From Massilia sp. Mn16-1_5 (GTDB lineage: Bacteria; Pseudomonadota; Gammaproteobacteria; Burkholderiales; Burkholderiaceae_D): DNA of 64,000 nucleotides. The stretch covers positions 1 through 64,000 of the forward strand of contig NZ_PPXQ01000010.1 in assembly GCF_004798585.1 (NCBI RefSeq). The letters are read 5' to 3'. A model generated the notes under the pieces. It searched no databases. It was not told the DNA's origin and worked only from the letters and a program-made list of their open reading frames with translations. Below, piece by piece: positions 42,103-52,270 of the stretch. Each line of letters starts with the position of its first letter. Within the stretch, counting starts at the first letter, position 1. A program made the position numbers and the translations under genes.

Positions 42103-42858
42103 TCAGAAAGTCTTGCTGACGCTGACGACGAGCGCCTTCTTGCCGAGGAACTTGCCGTTGGCGGGCGAGGCATAGGCGCTGCGGCCGGCATCCGTGCCGA
42201 CGAATGCGAGCGCAAGGCTGGCAAAGCCGGCGTCCTTGGTGATGCCGAGCTTGTAGCCGGTGTAGCTTGCCGCATCGTTGTTGCGCACTTCCTGGCGCCC
42301 CGCATGCAGGTTCAGGGTCAGGCCGTCTCCCAGGTCGAGGTTGGCACCGAGGTCCAGGTAGCCGCTGCGGCGGCTGTCGACGAAGCCGAACAGGTTGGTC
42401 AGCGCCAGCGAGTACTTGGCATAGGCGGGCCCGTAGCCGAGCTGGCCGTAGATCTCGGCGGTGTTGGCGTCGGCGAAGCCGGGCACGTGGTTCAGGCCGT
42501 TGGCGGGATAGACGTAGCCGAGCACGCCCACGTCGTAGCTGAGGCCGGCGCCGGCCTGGCCGCGCTTGCCGGCATACAGGTCCAGCTCGATGTCGCCGCC
42601 GCCGCCCGCGTCCTTGGTCCATTTGATGGTGGACAGCCAGGTGCCGGCATACAGCCCGGTCGGGCCGTGCGTGTAGTCGGCACCGCCCTGCAGGGCCGGC
42701 TGCAGGCGGGTCTGGGAGATGCCGCGGTAGCGGTAGTCGGACGTGAGCGCCAGGTTGCCGCTGAAGGCGTGCCCGGCCGGCGCTTCCTGGGCGTGCAGCG
42801 GCGCCGCCATCGCAATGAGAACCACGGGAGCGAGCAGGGTGCGGATGGAACGATTCAT
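42103..42858 (-). CDS. TorF-family putative porin
   Basis: 251 aa with a signal peptide (1-23) followed by amphipathic beta strands and the final Phe typical of outer-membrane barrels (VVSVSKTF). The first strands carry LTSDYRYRGISQTRLQPALQGGADY, the signature of the TIGR02001/Gcw_chp family. It sits 24 bases before the small kdp peptide on the same strand and may be transcribed with kdp, supplying an outer-membrane entry route. Confidence 0.82.
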   Translation of the reverse strand: MNRSIRTLLAPVVLIAMAAPLHAQEAPAGHAFSGNLALTSDYRYRGISQTRLQPALQGGADYTHGPTGLYAGTWLSTIKWTKDAGGGGDIELDLYAGKRGQAGAGLSYDVGVLGYVYPANGLNHVPGFADANTAEIYGQLGYGPAYAKYSLALTNLFGFVDSRRSGYLDLGANLDLGDGLTLNLHAGRQEVRNNDAASYTGYKLGITKDAGFASLALAFVGTDAGRSAYASPANGKFLGKKALVVSVSKTF

Positions 42859-42873
42859 GATGTGCTTGATTTC

Positions 42874-43584
42874 CTATTTTTGTAAGAACCGGCCGCTGCG
42901 CCCGCCGCCCGGACCGGGCGGCGGGAACGGCGTAGCGGTCCGGTAGACCTCGCCGTACAGGGCCGCCATCTCGGCGGCCCCGGTACTGCTTTCGATATCG
43001 CTGGCGCAATGCCCGGGGAATGCGACTCCCGGCAGCAGCGCCGGCAAGTGGACAATGGTGTCGGCCAGGCTGCCGGCCATGACTTCGCCGGCATACACGC
43101 GCAGGGCGTCCAGCTCCTGCGGCGGCGGGTCGTGGTCGCCAGCGGCCGTGACGAACAGCACGCACAGGCCAGGGTTGAACATGCGCGCGCTGTTGAGCCG
43201 GGCGATCAGGCCGTAGTTGGCGCCGACGTTGGCGTGGCGCGGCGCAAAAGGCACCAGCGCAACCTGCGCCGCAAGCAGCGCATGGCGGCATTCCTGGCCG
43301 CTGCAGCTGCAGCTGCAGCTGTCGCTGTCAATGACGATGTCGGCGCCGCGCCGGCGCAGTGCTTCCAGTTCCTGCGCAAACCCGAGCCCGTAGGCGGCGT
43401 GAGTGGCGAAGCTGGGTGGCAGGCCGGCGCGCTGCCGTTGCCCGGCCCAGAGCCGGCTGCCTTGCTCGGGCGTGGCGTCGAGCAACAACACCCGGTGCCC
43501 GCCGCGCACGCGCAACAGCGCCAGGTTTTCTGCCAGTACGCCCCGGAACAAGGGCAGGGCGTGGTTGACGACGGTGACGATCAT
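42874..43584 (-). CDS. ParA/MinD-like protein with a lost P-loop
   Basis: 236 aa. The N-terminus aligns residue for residue with ParA ATPases: MIVTVVN, nine residues, then LAENLA and HRVLLLDATPEQGS (the second nucleotide strand). Where ParA has KGGVGKST, this protein has ALPLFRGV, so ATP binding is unlikely. The later ParA-like parts (ADIVIDSD, ALLAAQVALVPFAP) remain. A hexamer repeat in the DNA gives CSCSCS near residue 93. A pseudo-ATPase role is inferred; the partner is unknown. Confidence 0.65.
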   Translation of the reverse strand: MIVTVVNHALPLFRGVLAENLALLRVRGGHRVLLLDATPEQGSRLWAGQRQRAGLPPSFATHAAYGLGFAQELEALRRRGADIVIDSDSCSCSCSGQECRHALLAAQVALVPFAPRHANVGANYGLIARLNSARMFNPGLCVLFVTAAGDHDPPPQELDALRVYAGEVMAGSLADTIVHLPALLPGVAFPGHCASDIESSTGAAEMAALYGEVYRTATPFPPPGPGGGRSGRFLQK

Positions 43585-43772
43585 GGCCGCACTCCGCGGG
43601 CTGGATCGTCATGCGTGTTGCTGGGTACGGCAGGCATCGTCGGCTCCTTGCATCCATATGCTGCGATGCAAGAAAGTGTAGATGCGCGGGCGTAAAGATT
43701 TTCTAAAAAGAGGGGGGCACGTAGTAAACGCTTTGTATATGCGCCACCGGCCGCGGACGGCGGGCGCGCAAC

Positions 43773-43796
43773 GAAAAAAGGACGCCGAAGCGTCCT
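43773..43796 (-). terminator. Terminator of the S8 protease gene
   Basis: A 7-bp stem, AGGACGC / GCGTCCT (43779-43785 / 43790-43796), with a stable CGAA/TTCG tetraloop. On the minus strand it ends in a T-run. It is 26 bases after the protease stop. Confidence 0.85.
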
Positions 43797-43821
43797 CTTT
43801 CAGGCTGGCGCTGCCACCAGT

Positions 43822-45381
43822 TCAGTTACCGCAGCCCAGCGACTTGATGCGGTCGTAGGCAGCCTTGGCTTGCACCAGGCCATAGCCGTACTTGGTGTCG
43901 CGGCCGGCGGTGCCCAGGTCTTGCGCGCTCTTGCCGAGCGAGCTGCGGATCTGGACGGCGGTACAGGTCGGGAAGTAGCTCCACACCAGGGCGGCGACGG
44001 CCGACACGTGCGGGGTTGCCATCGAGGTGCCGTCGAAGTAGGCGTAGTTCGATGCCTTGATGCCGACGGTGGCGCTCTGGCCCAGCTGGCCCTTCATCGC
44101 CGCGCCTTCGACGTCGGTGGCGGTGACCGACGGGATGTTGGTCACGGTGGTGCCCAGCGTGCCGCCGAATGCACCTGCCACGTTGTTGTACACCACGGCG
44201 CCGACGCCGCCGCTGGCCTGGCAGTTCGAGACCTTGGTCGCGAAGTCCACGGTGCCGCGTGCGATCAGGCAGACCTTGCCCGAGACGGCCGAGTTGACGG
44301 CGTCGCCGATGCCGAAGTCGGCCAGCGGTGCGGTCGCGGTCTTGACCGGCGAGCCTTCCATCGCGCCCGGCGCGTAGGTGCTCGAACCGACCGTCAGGAC
44401 CGCTTCCTGGCCGCTGCCCGTCGGCACGGTCGACAGCACCGAGACGCCGGGACCTGCCAGCTCGACCTTGCTGTTGTACTGCGAGAAGGTGGCCCACTGC
44501 TTGTTCTCGTCGATCGCGGCAACCGAAACCACGCTGGCGTAGCCGGCAGGGTAGGACTGGCGGGTGTTGCCGTCGTTACCGGCGGCGGCGATGGAGAGGA
44601 TGCCGGCGGCTTCCAGCGAGGCGAAGGTGTTCTTCTCGGTGTTGTTCGAGAGCGAACCGCCCAGCGACATCGAGATCACGTTGGCGCCGGCGGCCTTGCA
44701 CTTGTTGGCGGCCGAGGACAGGGTCGACGAATAAGCCCAGGCGTCCGGACCGAAGACCTTGACGATGTGGATCTTGAGCTGCTTGTTCGGATTGACGCCG
44801 ACCACGCCGACGCCGCTGTTGTTGATCGCGGCGATGGTGCCGGCGACGTGGGTGCCGTGGTGGTTTTCGTCGGTGTACCACCAGCCGGTGCCGCTGTCGT
44901 ATTCGCCGGTCAGGTTGTTGCCCGACAGGTCTTCGTGGTTGCGGTCGATACCCGAGTCGATGATGCACACCTTGCGGTTGGCGGCGAGCGAGTCGCTCAG
45001 CTGGTCGGCCTGGACCATCTTGATGCCGTACGGGACCAGCTGGCCGCTGGTGTACGGGGTGCCGGTCGACGGCGAGGTCAGCGCCAGCGGATAGCGCTTG
45101 GCGTCTTCTTCGATGTATTCGACGTTCGGGTTGTTTTCCAGGCCCTTGAGGGCTGCACGGGGCACTTCGATGGCCATCGCGTTCGCGCCGAAGATTTCGT
45201 GCTTGACCGCGCCCTTGGCAGCGGCGACGACGCCTTTCATGGCCGCTTTCGCGCCCGGCTTGAATGCAACGATGACACGGGTGGTATCCGGCTCTACCGC
45301 CATGGCGGAATTGCACAGGATGCTGGCCGCCGCAGCGGTCAGGCACAGGCTAAGGATCTTGCTCGAAGTACGTTGAATCAT
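43822..45381 (-). CDS. Secreted S8 (subtilisin-like) serine protease
   Basis: 519 aa. A signal peptide (1-28) is followed by an I9-type propeptide (about 33-98). The catalytic triad is Asp142 (DSGID), His175 (HGTHVAG) and Ser453 (GTSMATPH), with the oxyanion Asn269. A PA domain (about 345-440) is inserted between the oxyanion and the serine, which often sets substrate access. There is no C-terminal extension after residue 519. It is divergent from frmA across a 328-base gap. Confidence 0.93.
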   Translation of the reverse strand: MIQRTSSKILSLCLTAAAASILCNSAMAVEPDTTRVIVAFKPGAKAAMKGVVAAAKGAVKHEIFGANAMAIEVPRAALKGLENNPNVEYIEEDAKRYPLALTSPSTGTPYTSGQLVPYGIKMVQADQLSDSLAANRKVCIIDSGIDRNHEDLSGNNLTGEYDSGTGWWYTDENHHGTHVAGTIAAINNSGVGVVGVNPNKQLKIHIVKVFGPDAWAYSSTLSSAANKCKAAGANVISMSLGGSLSNNTEKNTFASLEAAGILSIAAAGNDGNTRQSYPAGYASVVSVAAIDENKQWATFSQYNSKVELAGPGVSVLSTVPTGSGQEAVLTVGSSTYAPGAMEGSPVKTATAPLADFGIGDAVNSAVSGKVCLIARGTVDFATKVSNCQASGGVGAVVYNNVAGAFGGTLGTTVTNIPSVTATDVEGAAMKGQLGQSATVGIKASNYAYFDGTSMATPHVSAVAALVWSYFPTCTAVQIRSSLGKSAQDLGTAGRDTKYGYGLVQAKAAYDRIKSLGCGN

Positions 45382-45435
45382 TTTTTTACTTCTCCGTATA
45401 AAAGCCTATCGAAATGCCGCGATTCTTTGCTCGCG

Positions 45436-45644
45436 TGCACGTTTTTTATAAAACGATTTTTGCCGTCGAAACGGCTGAGCCAGTGTAGGCAGAGAATGTA
45501 TGTATGTGCAATTGACAAATCAATCGTGCTCAGCCGTGTTGCAATGTTGCACACGTGCACAGTTGAAAACCGTATGCATCGTTTGTTTGGTGGTATATTT
45601 TTGGCCCCCACCCTTGTGCATGTGCAGCATTTTTGCAGGGTGCA
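45436..45644. promoter_or_regulatory. TGCA-rich region between protease and frmA genes
   Basis: In 209 bases the palindrome TGCA occurs ten times (45436, 45507, 45540, 45548, 45556, 45575, 45617, 45623, 45634, 45641), roughly ten times chance expectation. Two lie in GTGCAC palindromes. The region is A/T-richer than its surroundings and contains TTGACA at 45513 with no good -10. It looks like a cluster of binding sites serving one or both divergent genes. Confidence 0.4.
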
Positions 45645-45709
45645 TAGGCGACGTTGTTTTCCTGCTCTTGGTATGATGGCAAATCCATCCCAAGTAACAG
45701 GAACGATTC

Positions 45710-46816
<1,107 letters not shown>

Positions 46817-46930
46817 GTCTGCTTTTTTGTCGCCTGTTCCGCGAAAGCGACGGTTCGTCGCATGAAGCGGGCAGGCGGCTTTCGGTTCTCCTACAGTGGC
46901 TCCATCGTCAATCGACTTGTGGAGACCACC

Positions 46931-47578
46931 ATGCCAGCCCGCTTTCCTTTCTCTTCCCGCCGCATCAAGCACGCCCTCCTGCTGAGCGCCGCCGCTGCCG
47001 CCTGCGCCGCGCCGCTGCTGGCCGTACACGCCGAGCCGGCGTCCGCAGGCTTGCACAAGGTGCGCAGCATCCACCGCCTCGAGACCGGCGAGCCCTACGC
47101 CCTGGTGCGCGCCGATTCGCGCATGAGCATGACCGGCAATAACGTGAGCAGCGAGCAGCTGGAAGCCCTCAAGGGCAGCGTGCAGGGCGAATTCTTCTGG
47201 TTCCGCAAGGACGGCAAGGAATACATCGTGCAGGACGCCGCGACCTTGGCGCGCGTGCGCCAGGCCTGGGCGCCGATGGAACAGACCGGCGCCGAGATGG
47301 AACAGCACGGCAAGGAAATGGGCCGCCACGGCGAGGCCATGGGCGCCTACGGCAATCAGATGGCGATGGCCGCCGTCACCCTGAACAAGGCGAAGATGGA
47401 AGCCATCGGCAAGAAGATGGAAGAAGCCGGCAAGCCGATGGAAGCAATCGGCAAGAAGATGGAAGCGCTGGGCGAGCGGATGGAAGCCCAGCAGAAGGAT
47501 GCGGACCGCGCCACGCGCGGGATCATCGACGAGGCCGTCGCCAGCGGCGTGGCGCATCAGGCGCCGAAGCGCAGTTAA
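46931..47578 (+). CDS. Secreted protein with methionine-start heptads
   Basis: 215 aa with a signal peptide (about 1-38). A small N-terminal domain (45-112) contains a GEFFWFRKDGKEYIVQD strand. Two blocks of perfect seven-residue periods follow, each starting with Met (116, 123, 130, 137, 144 and 156, 163, 170, 177, 184), of the form M-E-x-x-G-K-x. The same repeat is known from the periplasmic part of BlaR1-like M56 proteins, but the peptidase is absent here. The ATG at 46931 has GGAG eight bases before it. Confidence 0.75.
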   Translation: MPARFPFSSRRIKHALLLSAAAAACAAPLLAVHAEPASAGLHKVRSIHRLETGEPYALVRADSRMSMTGNNVSSEQLEALKGSVQGEFFWFRKDGKEYIVQDAATLARVRQAWAPMEQTGAEMEQHGKEMGRHGEAMGAYGNQMAMAAVTLNKAKMEAIGKKMEEAGKPMEAIGKKMEALGERMEAQQKDADRATRGIIDEAVASGVAHQAPKRS

Positions 47579-47579
47579 T

Positions 47580-47692
47580 GTAGGGTGGGCACTCCGTGCC
47601 CACGCGGTATCACGGCCGGCAAAACGGCAACGTTGATCGAGGCCGCGTGTTTTCATGCGGTGGACCGCGTGGGCTCGGAGAGCCCACCCTAC
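47580..47692. repeat. GTAGGGTGGGC-type palindromic repeat pair, site 4
   Basis: The left end is GTAGGGTGGGCACTCCGTGC then CCACGCGG. The right end, on the opposite strand, is GTAGGGTGGGCTCTCCGAGC then CCACGCGG. The arms are inverted around about 55 unrelated bases. It lies between the heptad-protein stop and the DUF885 stop. Confidence 0.75.
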
Positions 47693-47735
47693 GTTACGCT
47701 ACCGCCAACGGATGGAAATCCGCCGGCAAACATGT

Positions 47736-49511
47736 TTATTTCTGCTGCGCCGGCACGAACTCTTCCATCACCGCCTTGCGCAGCAGTTTCGGCGGCACCA
47801 AGCCTTGGGCCAGCACGAAGTCGTTGAACTTCTGGCGATCGAACTTGCCGCGCAGCGCCACCTCGGCCGCCTGGCGCGTTTCCATCAGTCGCTGGTAGCC
47901 GTAGAAGTAAGAAGTCGCCTGGCCCGGCGCGCGGAAGGTGTAGCGCTGCATCTCCTGGGTCGCCATGCCTTCCGACAGACCGACGTCGCGCATCAGGAAG
48001 TTCTTCACGCCGTCCGGGGTGATTTCTCCCAGGTTGACCATCGGGTCGAGGAAGGCGCGCGCCGCGCGCATGGCGCGTGCCTGCAGCGCGAACAGCTGGC
48101 CGTCGAGCGGCTCGTAGGGCTGCATTTCCGCTTCCGCATACAGGGCCCAGCCTTCGACGTTGACGCTATTAAACGCAAACACCGCGCGTGCGGTCGAAAC
48201 GCCGGTCTCGATCATCTTCGCGAACTGCAGCTCGTGGCCCGGACGCGCCTCGTGCGCCGTGATCGACCAGGTGCCCGACTGGTGGGTAAAATCGTCGAAC
48301 ACCAGGCGCTTGCCGCTGGCGTCCGGCGGCATCCCGGTGGTGAGCACGAACTCGCCGTATTCGCCCGTATTGCCGATCAGGCGCGGAGGGCTCATGTGCG
48401 GCGCCGGGCTGGCCGCGTTCTCGGCCATCGTCGCCAGGCGGATCACCGCCTTGCGCGACGGGAGGGTAACGACCTGCTGCTGGCGCACCGCCGCTTCCAG
48501 GGCCGCCAGGCGCTCGGCGTAGAGCGGCATGACCTGGTCGAGCGGGATCTGCTGCTTTTTCAGTTCCGCCATCACGGCGCGGTAGTCGGCATCCTTGAAG
48601 CCGCGCTCCTTCGCGATCAGGTTCGCCGTGATCTGCATCTGATTGCGGATTTCCGCGAACGAGGTCAGGGCCTTCGAGATCATCTCCTGCGGCTTGATAT
48701 CGACGCCGAAGTTCTTGAGGTTGTCGGCATACACTTCCGGCGGCAGGCGGTGGTCCGCGCGGGCACGTGGCAGCATCTCGGTCTTCAGGCGCGCGTTGTA
48801 GGCGGTCAGCTGCTTCTCCAGCGCGTCGAAGCGGCTTTCCCAGCCTTGCAGCTCGCTTTTCGCCAGCAGCTCGCGCATGCCCTTCAGCAGGGTCGGGCCG
48901 TCGTTCAGCGCCTGTTCGAGCTCGCCCTTGTACGGGCCGAGCAGGTTCTTGTTCGCCTTCAGGCGTTCCTGCAAGCGCTCGTGCGCCAGTTCCGTGATCG
49001 GGCGATAGCCCTTGGCCAGGCCGGCGTACTTGTCGAGTCGGACGAGCAGGGTCTGCTGGCGCGCTTTCGGGATGCGCGGGTCGAGCGTGGAGCGCACCAC
49101 GCCGAAGATCATGCTGGTGAGATCGTCGAAGGGCATGAAGTACTTGCGCTGCAGGGTGCTGGTCTGGATGTTGTCCTGGGCCTTGTCGATCAGGATCTGC
49201 AGGTCCTGCTTCACCTTCGAATCGGTTTCCGCGCGCATGCGCTTCTGCAGGTCGGCGATCGCCGCGCGCAGGTCGCGGTTGCTGGCTTCGAACTGGTCGC
49301 GCGACATGTCCGTGATCTGCTCGTCGTAGCCGTCCACGCCCAGGGTGCTGGCGCTTTCGGGCGAGTACTTCGCCAGCACCTTCAGCAGCACCTTGGCGTT
49401 GTCGTTGCTTTTCGTGACCCAGGCGGGCTCGGCGGCGATGGCCGGCATCGAGAGTGCGGCAGCCAGCAGCGTGGAGAGGACGGTTTTGACGAGAGGGCGG
49501 TGAGTCGGCAT
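47736..49511 (-). CDS. DUF885 family secreted hydrolase
   Basis: 591 aa with a signal peptide (1-27, ending AIA). The metal-binding motif is HEARPGHE with His420, Glu421, His426 and Glu427, followed by a conserved helix (LQFAKMIETG) and a downstream EGWALYAE segment. DUF885 proteins are zinc-peptidase-like (M3-related fold) and presumed periplasmic carboxypeptidases, but substrates are unproven. A single gene on the minus strand. Confidence 0.88.
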   Translation of the reverse strand: MPTHRPLVKTVLSTLLAAALSMPAIAAEPAWVTKSNDNAKVLLKVLAKYSPESASTLGVDGYDEQITDMSRDQFEASNRDLRAAIADLQKRMRAETDSKVKQDLQILIDKAQDNIQTSTLQRKYFMPFDDLTSMIFGVVRSTLDPRIPKARQQTLLVRLDKYAGLAKGYRPITELAHERLQERLKANKNLLGPYKGELEQALNDGPTLLKGMRELLAKSELQGWESRFDALEKQLTAYNARLKTEMLPRARADHRLPPEVYADNLKNFGVDIKPQEMISKALTSFAEIRNQMQITANLIAKERGFKDADYRAVMAELKKQQIPLDQVMPLYAERLAALEAAVRQQQVVTLPSRKAVIRLATMAENAASPAPHMSPPRLIGNTGEYGEFVLTTGMPPDASGKRLVFDDFTHQSGTWSITAHEARPGHELQFAKMIETGVSTARAVFAFNSVNVEGWALYAEAEMQPYEPLDGQLFALQARAMRAARAFLDPMVNLGEITPDGVKNFLMRDVGLSEGMATQEMQRYTFRAPGQATSYFYGYQRLMETRQAAEVALRGKFDRQKFNDFVLAQGLVPPKLLRKAVMEEFVPAQQK

Positions 49512-49680
49512 TGCATTCCTTGTTAAGCGTTGACGAAAGAAGGGCAGGTGAATTCTACCCGCGCGCGTGAGCTAGCTGAAACAAGACGTTACCAAATCTT
49601 TACGCTTGTTAAGAAATTTTGATGATCCTCCCATGCGACAATTGCAGTCGACCAAACTCTGCATTGCCGACGCTCTCTTC

Positions 49681-51975
49681 ATGCCTCCCCACGCTCATTC
49701 CGCTCTCCCTGACTCCCGTCCCTTTGTGAAAACCGCGATCGCGCTCGGCGCGCTGCTGGCCTGCGTCTCGGCCGCCGCCCAGGAGACCAGCCAGACGCCG
49801 CCGGCAACTGCCCCGGCTGCCGCACAAAACCAGGCGAGCACGGACGGCCCTGCCACCGTCACCGTCACCACCAAGCGCAACGCCAACCGCATCGACCGCC
49901 AGGTTTACGATGTGAAAGCCGACCCGGCCAGCTCGAACGACACCGTGGCCGACACCCTGAACAAGGTGCCCTCGGTCGCGGTCGATGCCGATGGCGGCGT
50001 GACCCTGCGCGGCAAGAGCAATGTCCAGGTCTATATCGACGGCAAGCCCTCGGCCATGATGCAGGGCGATAACCGTGCGGCCGCGATCAATGCGCTGCCG
50101 GCAGCGGACCTGGAATCGGTCGAGGTCATCACCAATCCCGGCGCGCAGTTCGGCAACGAAGGCGGCGGCGGTCCGATCCTGAACCTGGTGATGCGGCGCG
50201 AACGCACGCCGGGCGGTTTCGCCTCGGTGAACGCGAACGCCGGCACCGAGGGCCGTTTCAACGTCAACAGCTTCGGCAGCTACACGACCGGGCGCATGAG
50301 CGTGCAGGGCGGCGTGTTCGGCCGCCGCGACAAGCGCGAGTCGAGCGGCGAGACGGTGCGCGAACGGATCGACCCGGCCAGCGGCGCCATTGCGCGCAGC
50401 ACCTCGGTCTCGAACAGCGAGACCGAGAACGATACCGTCGGCATGACCGGCACGGTCAGCTACAACCTCGGAGAAAAGGATGTAATCGCGGCCAGCGTGA
50501 TGGCATCCGGCACCGACAGCGATACCGTCTCGAACGAACGCTACCAGGGCGCGAATTTCGCAGGCGTGACCGACAGCGATTACCTGCGCCAGTCCACGCG
50601 CAAGGGCCGCAACCGCAACTACAGCCTGTCGACCCGCTTCGACCATAAGGGCGATACGCAGGGCGAAAACTTCAAGATGGACCTGCGCGTATCCGGCGCC
50701 AGCAACGAGGGCGACCTGCGTAACGCCACCGCCTACACGGTGCGCCCCGTCACCGCCCAGAACGCGCTGACCCGCCAGAACAATGCATTCGACAACCGCA
50801 TCGTCGATTTCACCGGCGATTACGAGCTGCCGGGAGAGAACGGCACCTTCCGCACCGGCTACAAACTGGCGCGCACCAGCAGCGTGTTCGACAACGCCTA
50901 TCTCGATATCGACGAAGCGACCTGGGCCGAGCGTGTCAACACGGGCCGCACCAACCGCTTCGAACTCGACGAGACGACGGCGGCCTTGTACGCCTCCTAC
51001 CAGTGGCGCATCAATCGCGACTGGAGCGTGCAGGGCGGCCTGCGCGCCGAGTACACGGACGTCGACATGTTCCAGGCGACGACCAATATCCGCGCCGGCA
51101 GCAACTACCTGGACGCGATTCCGAGCGCTTTTGTTACCTACGGCCTGTCCGACGACACCACGCTGCGCCTGAACTACGCGCACCGCATCCGCCGTCCCGG
51201 CGCTGGCGACCTGAATCCCTTCGTGGTCTACGTGGACGAGTTCAACGTGTCCTCGGGCAACCCAGACCTGCGCCCGAGCGATTCCGACTCGCTCGAACTC
51301 GGCCTCGAGACCAAGCTGGGCAAGGTGGATACGACCGTCCGCCTGTACGCGCGCCGCGATACCGACCTGATCAACGAGCGCCGCGTCTTCATCGCGAACA
51401 ACGTCCTGCTGACGACGAAGGAAAACGCCGGCAGCAGCAATTCGGGCGGCCTCGAATTCAACTTCGGCGGCAAGGTCACCGACAAGCTGAGCGTCAATGC
51501 CAGCGGCAATCTCGCCTATTCCGAACAGGACGTGCTCGGCAGCGCCAGCGCGGACAAGCGCACCGCGACCTCGCTCAGCGGCCGCGCCCGCATCGGCTAC
51601 CAGTACGACCGCAACAACACCTTCCAGCTGATGCTCAACGCCCAGGGCAAGACCCTGTTCGGCGAGGGTTATCGGCAGCCGACCCGCACGGCCGATTTCA
51701 CCTACCGCCACAACCTGACGCCGGCGCTGTCGTTCGTGCTGAATGTGAATGACCTGTTCGATTCGTCGAAGATCGAGACGATTACCGAGAACGACCTCCT
51801 GCGTCAGTACAGCATCCGCCGCAACAATGGCCGTACCTTCACCGTCGGCCTGAGCTATCGATTCGGCAGCTTCGGCAACAATGCCCAGCGGCCGATGCGT
51901 CCGGGCGGTCCGGGGATGGGGCCAGGCATGGGCCCTGGCCCCGGCGGTTTCGGCGGCGGCGGACCCGGCCGCTGA
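49681..51975 (+). CDS. TonB-dependent outer-membrane receptor (OMP_b-brl_3 type)
   Basis: 764 aa from the ATG at 49681. A signal peptide (about 15-35), a plug domain (about 60-160) and a large barrel with the last strand TFTVGLSYRFG follow. Beyond the last strand there is an unusual 30-residue Gly/Pro/Met/Arg-rich tail (FGNNAQRPMRPGGPGMGPGM and so on). In-frame starts at 49633 and 49606 (TTG) cannot be excluded. No regulator or transporter neighbour shows the substrate. Confidence 0.85.
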   Translation: MPPHAHSALPDSRPFVKTAIALGALLACVSAAAQETSQTPPATAPAAAQNQASTDGPATVTVTTKRNANRIDRQVYDVKADPASSNDTVADTLNKVPSVAVDADGGVTLRGKSNVQVYIDGKPSAMMQGDNRAAAINALPAADLESVEVITNPGAQFGNEGGGGPILNLVMRRERTPGGFASVNANAGTEGRFNVNSFGSYTTGRMSVQGGVFGRRDKRESSGETVRERIDPASGAIARSTSVSNSETENDTVGMTGTVSYNLGEKDVIAASVMASGTDSDTVSNERYQGANFAGVTDSDYLRQSTRKGRNRNYSLSTRFDHKGDTQGENFKMDLRVSGASNEGDLRNATAYTVRPVTAQNALTRQNNAFDNRIVDFTGDYELPGENGTFRTGYKLARTSSVFDNAYLDIDEATWAERVNTGRTNRFELDETTAALYASYQWRINRDWSVQGGLRAEYTDVDMFQATTNIRAGSNYLDAIPSAFVTYGLSDDTTLRLNYAHRIRRPGAGDLNPFVVYVDEFNVSSGNPDLRPSDSDSLELGLETKLGKVDTTVRLYARRDTDLINERRVFIANNVLLTTKENAGSSNSGGLEFNFGGKVTDKLSVNASGNLAYSEQDVLGSASADKRTATSLSGRARIGYQYDRNNTFQLMLNAQGKTLFGEGYRQPTRTADFTYRHNLTPALSFVLNVNDLFDSSKIETITENDLLRQYSIRRNNGRTFTVGLSYRFGSFGNNAQRPMRPGGPGMGPGMGPGPGGFGGGGPGR

Positions 51976-52050
51976 TCGGGGGAGCGGGGCGCCTTGTAAA
52001 TCGCCGCTGTGCCAGACTTGGGCATCGAACCGATGCCCAAGGAGGACAGC

Positions 52051-52263
52051 ATGACAAACGACAATACCCAGTCGCGGCAGGGGCCGCAGCAGGATGACAA
52101 GGCTGCCCAGCCGCAGCAGTCTCAGCAGTCGCAGCAGGAGCAGAACAAGCAGTCCGCGTCGGACTCCTTCGATGCCCTGGCCAACAAGAAACCGGAAGAA
52201 CTGACGCCGGAAGAATTACGCCTGATGGCTGACACGATGCCGGGAGAAGGGCCGGGCGACTGA
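52051..52263 (+). CDS. Small Gln-rich hypothetical protein, 70 aa
   Basis: 70 aa, highly polar. A Gln/Ser/Pro-rich first half (QQSQQSQQEQNKQ) is followed by KKPEELTPEELRLMADTMPGE. GGAGG is seven bases before the ATG at 52051. It looks intrinsically disordered with a short acidic helix. I do not recognise a family. It is convergent with ynfA. Confidence 0.6.
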   Translation: MTNDNTQSRQGPQQDDKAAQPQQSQQSQQEQNKQSASDSFDALANKKPEELTPEELRLMADTMPGEGPGD

Positions 52264-52270
52264 GTCTTGA

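Noticed and set aside
43300-43322. Tandem GCTGCA hexamers, considered as a CRISPR-like or phase-variable repeat
   Set aside because: Only about three copies, in frame inside a coding region, so length change would not shift the frame; too short for CRISPR.
49609-51711. A 700-codon open frame opposite the TonB receptor
   Set aside because: Antisense shadow; the plus-strand gene has a signal peptide and barrel pattern, and the minus frame has no domain.
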